Under the pieces are notes generated by a model. It did no database searches, was not told the origin of the DNA, and worked only from the letters and a program-made list of their open reading frames with translations. Of a DNA stretch of 64,000 nucleotides, positions 58,088-64,000 are shown piece by piece. The DNA is from Synechococcus sp. CS-1325 (GTDB lineage: Bacteria > Cyanobacteriota > Cyanobacteriia > PCC-6307 > Cyanobiaceae). Position numbers and translations under genes: made by a program. The DNA lies in NCBI GenBank assembly GCA_025128135.1, contig JAHLYW010000036.1, positions 1 through 64,000 of the forward strand, in the 5' to 3' direction. Each line of letters opens with the position of its first letter. The first letter of the stretch is position 1.

Positions 58088-59506
58088 ATGCCCAGCTCCG
58101 CGCCTGCCCGCCTCGACCCCCTGCAGCTGCTGCTGAAGCACGACAAGCCCGTGCCCCGCTACACCAGCTACCCCACCGCCATCAGCTTCCACCCCGCTGT
58201 GGGCCCCAGCGAGCTGGCGGCGGAGCTGGCCCGGCCCAGCAGCGAGCCCCTCTCTCTCTATGTGCACATCCCCTTCTGCCGCCATGCCTGCTGGTATTGC
58301 GGCTGCAACCGGATCACCACCCAGGCCGGCTCGAAGGTGGTGGGCCCTTACCTGCAGGCCCTGGGCCGGGAGCTGGAGCTGATCCAGCAGGCGGCCGGTC
58401 AGCGCCGCCGCCTCGCTCAGCTGCACTGGGGCGGCGGCACCCCCAACTACCTGAGCGTGGCGGAGCAGGCGGAGCTGTGGGCGCTGATCGCCCGCCACTT
58501 CGACTTAGACCCCAACCTGGAAGCCTCGATCGAGTTGAATCCGGAATTCCTCAGCCGCGCCGAGGTGCTGGGCCTGCGCCAGCTCGGCTTCAACCGCATC
58601 AGCTTCGGCATTCAGGACGCCGATCCTGACGTGCAGGCAGCGGTGAACCGGATCATGCCGCCCGATCAGTTGCGGCGGGCGATGGGCTGGATGCGGGAGG
58701 CGGGCTTCGAGAGCGTGAACGTGGATCTGATCTGCGGCCTGCCGCTGCAGACGCCGGCGCGCTTCGCCGCCACGATCGCCCTGGTGGAGGAGCTGCGGCC
58801 GGATCGGGTGTCGCTGTTCAGCTTCGCCTACCTGCCCGAGCAACTGCCGCTGCAGCGCAAGATCTCTGCTGAAGATCTGCCCAGCCAGCGCCAGCGGGTG
58901 CAGATGTTGCAGGGCGCCTATGACGCCTTCACCAGCGGTGGCTATGAGGCGATCGGCATGGACCACTTCGCCCTGGCCGACGACAGCCTGGCGGTGGCGG
59001 CCCGGGCCGGCCGCCTGCACCGCAATTTCCAGGGCTACACCACCGGTGGGGAGCTGGATCTGCTGGCGATCGGCGTCACGGCGATCAGCCAGTACCCCAG
59101 CCTGTTCAGCCAGAACCATCGCGATCTGAGGGCCTACCTGGCTGCGCTCGACGCCGGCCTGCTGCCGGTGGAGCGGGGGCTGGTGGTGCGGGATCCGGAG
59201 GAACGGCTGCGCCGCCGCATCATTCAGCGCTTGATGTGCGATTTTCGCGTTGATTTTGCTCGGCTTGGCGGCGACGCTGAGGCCGGCCACGACAGAGACA
59301 GCGAGGCCACGGTTGAGCCGCTGAACGGTCCGCTGCGCTTTGCCGCCGAGTGGGCCGATCTGCAGGCGCTGCAGGCCGATGGGCTGCTGCAGCTGGAGGC
59401 GAACGGCTTCCGCGTCAGCACGGAGGGACGCTGGTTGATCCGCACGATCGCGGCGGTGTTCGATCCGAGGCAACGGCTGCGGGCGAGCGGTTCCCGATTG
59501 ATCTGA
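58088..59506 (+). CDS. hemN: Oxygen-independent coproporphyrinogen III oxidase
   Basis: A 472-residue radical-SAM enzyme that makes protoporphyrinogen IX without oxygen. The cluster motif is CRHACWYCGCN (Cys-x3-Cys-x2-Cys), with LHWGGGTPNYLS, IGIDD-like SFGIQDADPDVQAAVNRI, NVDLICGLPLQTP and SLFSFAYLPE, as in HemN. It follows heme oxygenase by 81 bases. In Synechocystis the same enzyme is induced in micro-oxic cells. Confidence 0.95.
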   Translation: MPSSAPARLDPLQLLLKHDKPVPRYTSYPTAISFHPAVGPSELAAELARPSSEPLSLYVHIPFCRHACWYCGCNRITTQAGSKVVGPYLQALGRELELIQQAAGQRRRLAQLHWGGGTPNYLSVAEQAELWALIARHFDLDPNLEASIELNPEFLSRAEVLGLRQLGFNRISFGIQDADPDVQAAVNRIMPPDQLRRAMGWMREAGFESVNVDLICGLPLQTPARFAATIALVEELRPDRVSLFSFAYLPEQLPLQRKISAEDLPSQRQRVQMLQGAYDAFTSGGYEAIGMDHFALADDSLAVAARAGRLHRNFQGYTTGGELDLLAIGVTAISQYPSLFSQNHRDLRAYLAALDAGLLPVERGLVVRDPEERLRRRIIQRLMCDFRVDFARLGGDAEAGHDRDSEATVEPLNGPLRFAAEWADLQALQADGLLQLEANGFRVSTEGRWLIRTIAAVFDPRQRLRASGSRLI

Positions 59507-59542
59507 ACGGATCTGGGCAATCCATTCAGCCTCGGCAGGTTT

Positions 59543-60310
59543 TCAGCGCATCACCTGGATCGTGGTGGCATCGCTCAGGGGGGCGGCCAGGCTGAGGGTG
59601 CGGCCAGGACGCTGCACGGGGGCGCCGGCCATGGCTTCGAGGAAGGGTTGAACGCTGCCCTGGTCGCATTGGGGCGGCAGCTTGCCACTCACGTACTGAA
59701 CCGGGATCACCCGGCGCGGCTGAAGCTCACGCACCACGGCGGCGGCCTCGACGCCTGTGTACACCTTGGCTCCCCCACCGACCCCGATCACCAGCACATC
59801 GGGCCGGCCGAACAGCACCCGGTCTTCCGGGCGGAGCGTCGCTGCGGTGCCACCGAGATGGGCGAACTCAAGTCCGCCCTGTTTCCAACGCCATGCAGTG
59901 GCTTGCCCGAAGCGGCGGCCGCCGAAACGGTCATGGGGAATGGCAACGCCTTCCAGCTTCAAGCCGGCCACCCGGTACGACCCCGGTGTGACCAGCAGAG
60001 GGCCGCTGGCCACCGCTGCCCCCTCATCGGGGAGACGACTGCTGGCCAGGATCACATCAGCCTTGACCCTTGGCTCGGCCAGACCGGCTGCGCAGGCCAC
60101 CGCCTTGAACGGATTCAGCAGCACCGTGGCGCCACCACCCTGGATCAGCAGCGCGCCATGGCCGTAGCTGGTGATCGTCACCCCACCGCTGGCCAGAGCC
60201 GGCCTGGGATCAGCCAGCCCCACAGCGGTGATCAGCGTGGCTGAGGACCAGGTCAGCCCGACCATGAGCGCGAGCTTGGAGAAGGCCGGGGGCTTGGCGA
60301 CGGAGGCCAT
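59543..60310 (-). CDS. Secreted metallo-beta-lactamase-fold protein
   Basis: A 255-residue protein with an N-terminal hydrophobic segment (LALMVGLTWSSATLITAVGLA) and a UlaG-like hydrolase fold: ITSYGHGALLIQGGGATVLLNPF at the start, DVILASSRLPDEG, LEFAHLGGTAATL and VLVIGVGGGAKVYTG. The zinc-ligand HxHxDH is not complete (ASSRLPDE), so activity is doubtful. Similar proteins occur in many cyanobacteria next to pabA/trpG. I chose the ATG at 60310. Confidence 0.82.
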   Translation of the reverse strand: MASVAKPPAFSKLALMVGLTWSSATLITAVGLADPRPALASGGVTITSYGHGALLIQGGGATVLLNPFKAVACAAGLAEPRVKADVILASSRLPDEGAAVASGPLLVTPGSYRVAGLKLEGVAIPHDRFGGRRFGQATAWRWKQGGLEFAHLGGTAATLRPEDRVLFGRPDVLVIGVGGGAKVYTGVEAAAVVRELQPRRVIPVQYVSGKLPPQCDQGSVQPFLEAMAGAPVQRPGRTLSLAAPLSDATTIQVMR

Positions 60311-60351
60311 GGGCGCTGCTGCGCCCGTTCGGCGCCTGGAGTGGCGCGAAC

Positions 60352-60948
60352 CTAGCAACGGTCCGCCTGGGCCAGGAAATTGGCCAGCAACTGATGACCA
60401 CACTCCGTGAGCACGCTCTCCGGGTGGAACTGGACCCCTTCCAGGAGGGGATGGTCACGATGACGCAGGCCCATGATCGTGCCATCTTCCAGCCAGGCGG
60501 TGATCTCCAGGCAGCTGGGCAGACTCTCCCGTTCGGCGATCAGGCTGTGATAGCGGGTTGCGGTGAGCGGGCTGGGCAACCCGGCGAACACCCCCTCACC
60601 GCCATGCAGCACCGGCGAGGTTTTGCCGTGCATCAGTTCCGCTGCCCGCACCACCCGGCCGCCGAACACCTGGGCCAGGCACTGGTGGCCGAGGCAGACG
60701 CCCAGAATCGGCACAGTCGGTCCGAGCTCCCGGATCACCTCAAGGCAGATTCCTGCCTGATCGGGGTCGCCGGGGCCTGGTGAAATCAGGATGGCGCCTG
60801 GATCCAGTGACCTGATCTGATCGAGGGAAAGCGCATCGTTGCGGACCACCTGCAGCTGGGCGGCCAGGGGATGCTGAGTGGCCAGTTCACCCAGGTACTG
60901 GACCAGGTTGAAGGTGAAGCTGTCGTAGTTGTCGAGAACAAGCAGCAT
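60352..60948 (-). CDS. Glutamine amidotransferase subunit, anthranilate/aminodeoxychorismate synthase
   Basis: A 198-residue class I amidotransferase with the oxyanion loop [11 protein letters not shown], catalytic Cys in [11 protein letters not shown], and His and Glu in GVQFHPES. It supplies ammonia to TrpE or PabB; sequence alone does not separate TrpG from PabA, and the synthase partner is not in the window. Normal length and start [22 protein letters not shown]. Confidence 0.94.
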   Translation of the reverse strand: MLLVLDNYDSFTFNLVQYLGELATQHPLAAQLQVVRNDALSLDQIRSLDPGAILISPGPGDPDQAGICLEVIRELGPTVPILGVCLGHQCLAQVFGGRVVRAAELMHGKTSPVLHGGEGVFAGLPSPLTATRYHSLIAERESLPSCLEITAWLEDGTIMGLRHRDHPLLEGVQFHPESVLTECGHQLLANFLAQADRC

Positions 60949-60971
60949 TCATGGATTGGTGCGCTGGCCCA

Positions 60972-61502
60972 TCAAAGGCCAAGCAGCAGCAGCAGGGGAG
61001 GAACCAGCAGCAGCAGAGCGATCACCACGGAAGCCAGGGCAGCCACCAGCACAGCGGCGGCGGCGCAATCCTTGGCAATCCGGGCCAGAGGATGGAAACG
61101 GCGGCCGATCGCCAGATCCACCACCGACTCGATCGCCGTATTGAGCAACTCGAGCACCAGCACGGCTGTGACCGTGAGCACCAGCACGGCCAGACGGTCG
61201 GGGCTCAGCTGCAACAAGAGCCCCAGGCTGAATGTGAGCGCACCCACCACCACATGGATGCGGAAATTGCGCTGGGTGAGAAACCCATGGGCCAAGCCCT
61301 GAAGGGCGTAGCGAAAGCTGAGCGGAAGATCGCCGGCCACCCGCCAGGCCCCACTGCGGCGGCCACGGCCTCGCGGCTGCATGTCGTCGACGAGGGGGAC
61401 CTGATTGGATGGAGAAAGCGATGTCACCGGACGAGCTTTCGAGCCTGAACCCGAGGCTACCGCCGATTCCCGGTCCTGACCCGTATGTCCGTCAGTGCGC
61501 AC
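60972..61502 (-). CDS. Diacylglycerol kinase family protein (DgkA/UdpK)
   Basis: A small membrane kinase that phosphorylates diacylglycerol or undecaprenol. The core (residues 58-176) has NFRIHVVVGALTF, the active-site segment ELLNTAIESVVDLAIGRRFHPLARIAKDCAAAAVL and three membrane helices. The GTG at 61502 adds a disordered 40-residue N-terminus; an ATG at 61382 (MQPRGRGRR) is an alternative. It overlaps ybeY by 11 bases. Confidence 0.92.
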   Translation of the reverse strand: MRTDGHTGQDRESAVASGSGSKARPVTSLSPSNQVPLVDDMQPRGRGRRSGAWRVAGDLPLSFRYALQGLAHGFLTQRNFRIHVVVGALTFSLGLLLQLSPDRLAVLVLTVTAVLVLELLNTAIESVVDLAIGRRFHPLARIAKDCAAAAVLVAALASVVIALLLLVPPLLLLLGL

Positions 61503-62034
61503 AGCTCAGCAGGTGCTCCTGGCGATCCAGCATCTCCCTGAGGCGGGCTTCGGTTGGATGATCCCAGCCGAGCAGGTGAAGCAGGCCATGGCTGGCCAGC
61601 CAGGCCAGCTCCCACTCCAGCGGCTGGCCAGCTCCTGCGGCCTGGCGGCTGGCTGTTTCCACGGAGATCACGATGTCGCCGAGCTCCAGCGGCTCCGGTT
61701 CGGCTTGCACAGGCCTCGGCATCGGCGGCGCTCCAACACCGGCGTCGTCCGCGGCGGCAAAGGCCAGCACGTCCGTTGGCCCCTCCACCTGGCGCCAGCG
61801 GCCATTCAGCTCGGCGATTCCGGCATCGCCGCAGAGGCTCAGCCCCAGGCTGTAGCCAGGAGCCCGCAGCGCGGCCGGCAGGTCGGCTTCCAGCTCCCGC
61901 AGCCAACGGCCGAGCAGCCCCTCCCAGAGGGCTGCCCCGGCCAGGGGATCGCCATAGCTGGTGGCGCTGCCCAGCAGGGCCGGGTCCAGGCCCTCGTCCA
62001 CCGAGAAGGCCAGATCGAGAGGGATCGGATTCAT
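61492..62034 (-). CDS. ybeY: rRNA maturation endoribonuclease YbeY
   Basis: A zinc metalloprotein needed for 16S rRNA 3'-end maturation and 70S ribosome quality control. The zinc motif HGLLHLLGWDHP (HxxxHxxGxDH) is complete, and ELNGRWRQVEGPTDVLAFA matches the family. The 180-residue length is normal. Between DUF3285 and the kinase gene, a picocyanobacterial order. Confidence 0.94.
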   Translation of the reverse strand: MNPIPLDLAFSVDEGLDPALLGSATSYGDPLAGAALWEGLLGRWLRELEADLPAALRAPGYSLGLSLCGDAGIAELNGRWRQVEGPTDVLAFAAADDAGVGAPPMPRPVQAEPEPLELGDIVISVETASRQAAGAGQPLEWELAWLASHGLLHLLGWDHPTEARLREMLDRQEHLLSCAH

Positions 62035-62058
62035 CTGGGCAGGCTCATCAGGGGCGGC

Positions 62059-62322
62059 TCATTGCGGCAGTGTGGGGCGCCCGAACCAGGCCAGCAGGAA
62101 GAGCAGCCCGCTGAAGCCGACGGCGGTGAGACCGAAGTGCAGCAGGCTCTGGCGCCCCTTGCGCACCATGTTGCGCATGGCCAGTTTCACGAAGCTGGGC
62201 GGCGGCACCGGCGCGGGCGCGGCGGGGCTGGCAGCAGGCGCGGCCGTACCGGCAGCGGGAGTGCTGCGGTCGTCCGTGGGGCTGCTGTCAGGCATCGGGG
62301 GCTTGGCCATCAGGGGATCCAT
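62059..62322 (-). CDS. DUF3285 single-helix protein
   Basis: An 87-residue protein with a Pro/Ala-rich N-terminus and the DUF3285 core PPSFVKLAMRNMVRKGRQSLLHFGLTAVGFSGLLFLLAW ending FGRPTLPQ. One membrane helix. The family is cyanobacterial, function unknown. The ATG lies 5 bases after the prfB stop; an ATG at 62310 is an alternative. Confidence 0.85.
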   Translation of the reverse strand: MDPLMAKPPMPDSSPTDDRSTPAAGTAAPAASPAAPAPVPPPSFVKLAMRNMVRKGRQSLLHFGLTAVGFSGLLFLLAWFGRPTLPQ

Positions 62323-62327
62323 GGGGC

Positions 62328-63453
62328 TCAGGCGGCCTCATCGGCGGCGATCTCCACACCCTGGCGCAACAGCGCCTGAATGAAGGGATCGAGGTCGCCA
62401 TCCATCACCCCCTGCACATCGGTGGTTTCCACGGCGGTGCGCAGATCCTTGACCATCTGATAAGGGTGAAACACGTAGTTGCGGATCTGGTTGCCCCAGG
62501 CGGCTTCCACGATGTCGCCGCGGATGTCGGCGATCTCGGAGGCGCGCTGTTCCTGGGCGATCACCAGCAGCTTGGCCATCAGCAGCGCCATCGCCTTCTC
62601 CTTGTTCTGGAGTTGGGAGCGCTCCTGGGTGCAGCGAACCGCCAGGCCGGTGGGCACATGCAGGATGCGCACCGCTGTCTCCACCTTGTTGACGTTCTGG
62701 CCGCCGGCGCCGCCGGAGCGGGAGGTGGTGATCTCCAGGTCCTTGTCGGGGATGTCGAGTTTCACGTCTTCATCGAGCTTCGGCATCACCTCCACCCCCG
62801 CGAAGCTGGTCTGGCGCTTGTCGTTGGCGTTGAAGGGCGAAATCCGCACCAGCCGGTGGGTGCCCTTTTCGTTGCGCAGGTAGCCGTAGGCGTAGCGGCC
62901 GTCGATCTCGATCGTGCAGCTCTTGATGCCCGCTTCCTCCCCTTCCGAGAGCTCATCCACGCTCACCTTCATGCCGTGGTCTTCGGCCCAGCGCGTGTAC
63001 ATGCGCATCAGCATCAGCGCCCAGTCCTGGGCGTCGGTGCCGCCGGCGCCGGCGTTGATCGAGATCACGGCGCCCTCCTTGTCGTAGAGGCCGCTGAGCA
63101 GGCGCTCCAGTTCCCAGCGGTCCAGGTCCCCCTTGAGTTTCTGCAGGCCGTCATTGGCTTCGCCGAGCAGGTCTTCGTCGGGTTCGAGGCCGTAGAGCTC
63201 AAGGGTGGCCTGGCCATCATCGATCGCCTGCCGCCAGTGGCCCAGCTGCTCCAGCTGAGCTTTCACCTCATCGAGCTGGCGCATCTGCTTCTGGGCCTGC
63301 TGCTGGTCGTCCCAGAAGCCGGGCTGGGAGGCCAGCTGCTCCAGGTCCTGCTGACGCGCGTTCAGGGCCGGTACGTCAAAGACAGTCCTGGGCATGGCCC
63401 AGGCGGTCGGTGAGCTCGGAGAGGTCGCGCTTGAAGTCGGTGAGATCGAGCAC
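62328..63453 (-). CDS. prfB: Peptide chain release factor 2, programmed +1 frameshift
   Basis: RF2 recognises UGA and UAA. The long frame (from 63377) has the catalytic GGQ ([13 protein letters not shown]) and [15 protein letters not shown]. The true start is a GTG at 63453: a first frame ([25 protein letters not shown]) meets an in-frame TGA at 63376-63378 within CTTTGAC, the RF2 frameshift site, and continues after a +1 shift as [15 protein letters not shown]. An AGGA 7 bases before the site can act as the internal Shine-Dalgarno. An ATG at 63395 would miss the N-terminus. Confidence 0.93.
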
Positions 63454-63544
63454 CGTGCAGAGCAGAACAGGATGGAATCGACGCTACCAGTGGGTGCGCT
63501 GCCAGGTCACTCCTAGGATGACTCCACTGAAACGGGCAGGCGGA

Positions 63545-63820
63545 ATGGCGGCCAACATGGCTGTGAAAGTTGAGATCTACACCTGGCGGTTCTGCCCCTT
63601 CTGCATCCGTGCCAAGGCCCTGCTCGACCGCAAGGGGGTGAACTACGAGGAGTACGCCATCGACGGCGACAATGCGGCGCGGGCGGCGATGGGCGAGCGA
63701 GCGGGGGGGCGCACCAGCGTGCCCCAGATCTTCATCGACAATCTCGCCATCGGCGGCTGTGATGAGCTCCACGGCCTGGAGCGCACCGGCCGCCTCGATC
63801 CCCTGTTGCAGGGTGCCTGA
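63545..63820 (+). CDS. grxC: Glutaredoxin 3
   Basis: A 91-residue dithiol glutaredoxin with active site CPFC ([17 protein letters not shown]) and the glutathione-binding TSVPQIFID and [10 protein letters not shown]. It reduces disulfides with glutathione. The ATG at 63545 (or 63557) is chosen over a long upstream frame antisense to prfB. gshB follows after 2 bases, so glutathione synthesis and use are in one operon. Confidence 0.94.
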   Translation: MAANMAVKVEIYTWRFCPFCIRAKALLDRKGVNYEEYAIDGDNAARAAMGERAGGRTSVPQIFIDNLAIGGCDELHGLERTGRLDPLLQGA

Positions 63821-63822
63821 CG

Positions 63823-64000
63823 GTGGCGGTCGGCTCCGCCGGGGTTCGCGAACCCCAGTTGTTCATCGTTGATCCGATCAGCCGGCTCCGGCCGTCCAAG
63901 GATTCCAGCGTGGCTTTGATGCAGGCCGCCCAGCGGGCCGGTCAGCAGGTGTGGGCCTGCACGCCTGCTGATCTGGCTGCCGCCGGCGCCGAGGCCCTGG
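63823..64000 (+). CDS. gshB: Glutathione synthetase, N-terminal part (cut by the window end)
   Basis: Only 59 codons are visible, from a GTG start: [41 protein letters not shown]. This is the N-terminal domain of prokaryotic GshB (F(V/I)xDPIxxLxxxKDSSVAL). It would join glycine to gamma-glutamylcysteine. Position right after grxC supports the call. Confidence 0.88.
   Translation, partial: MAVGSAGVREPQLFIVDPISRLRPSKDSSVALMQAAQRAGQQVWACTPADLAAAGAEAL

Overview
The window is a GC-rich, gene-dense stretch of a phycobilisome-containing picocyanobacterium, most like a Cyanobium or cluster-5 Synechococcus (inference). It carries a photosystem II D1 gene, the rod-core linker cpcG, a CpcS-type phycobilin lyase, ferredoxin-thioredoxin reductase, a SufR-controlled suf operon, chlorophyll and bilin biosynthesis genes and many small proteins of cyanobacterial type. 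Phycobilisome genes argue against Prochlorococcus. I found no tRNA or rRNA gene, insertion sequence, prophage or CRISPR array.

Layout. 0-7 kb: a YihY membrane protein with two small genes, an exonuclease VII operon (xseA-xseB-DUF2834) apparently led by a small membrane-protein gene, and a secreted HtrA-type protease. 7-21 kb: an ABC-F ATPase, a ribbon-helix-helix protein facing a hypothetical gene across a palindrome-rich promoter, anmK-ktrA, a 1-Cys peroxiredoxin, and a coupled run NDH-2/HAD/hflX followed by an SLC13 permease; then cysH-coaX, prxQ and two secreted or membrane proteins. 22-34 kb: rarA with a long C-terminal fusion, divergent from a tandem pair of RND efflux systems (adaptor, permease, small two-helix protein, twice over). 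34-44 kb: phosphoglucomutase, two secreted proteins, an FAD monooxygenase, a phospholipase D-like lipoprotein with an EF-hand loop, a DUF4912 protein, cpcG, cpcS and an EamA exporter. 43-50 kb: sufR divergent from ftrC-sufB-sufC-sufD-sufS, with a perfect 10-6-10 palindrome between them.

50.4-59.5 kb is the most interesting part. A psbA gene encodes the D1' isoform (Ala80, Leu158, Ala286), known elsewhere as the low-oxygen-induced D1. With it lie a cysteine-free ArsR regulator and a pentapeptide-repeat protein, an overlapping operon (48-codon ORF, acsF, fatty-acid desaturase, glycosyltransferase, aldehyde-deformylating-oxygenase-like diiron protein), a Mo-nitro_C domain protein, an unknown protein, heme oxygenase and hemN. 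In Synechocystis, acsF-II, ho2 and hemN form the micro-oxic tetrapyrrole operon. Here that set appears to have grown into a larger micro-oxic photosynthesis and lipid island.

59.5-64 kb: housekeeping genes on the minus strand (prfB with a programmed +1 frameshift, DUF3285, ybeY, a diacylglycerol-kinase-family gene, trpG/pabA, a metallo-hydrolase), then grxC and the start of gshB on the plus strand.
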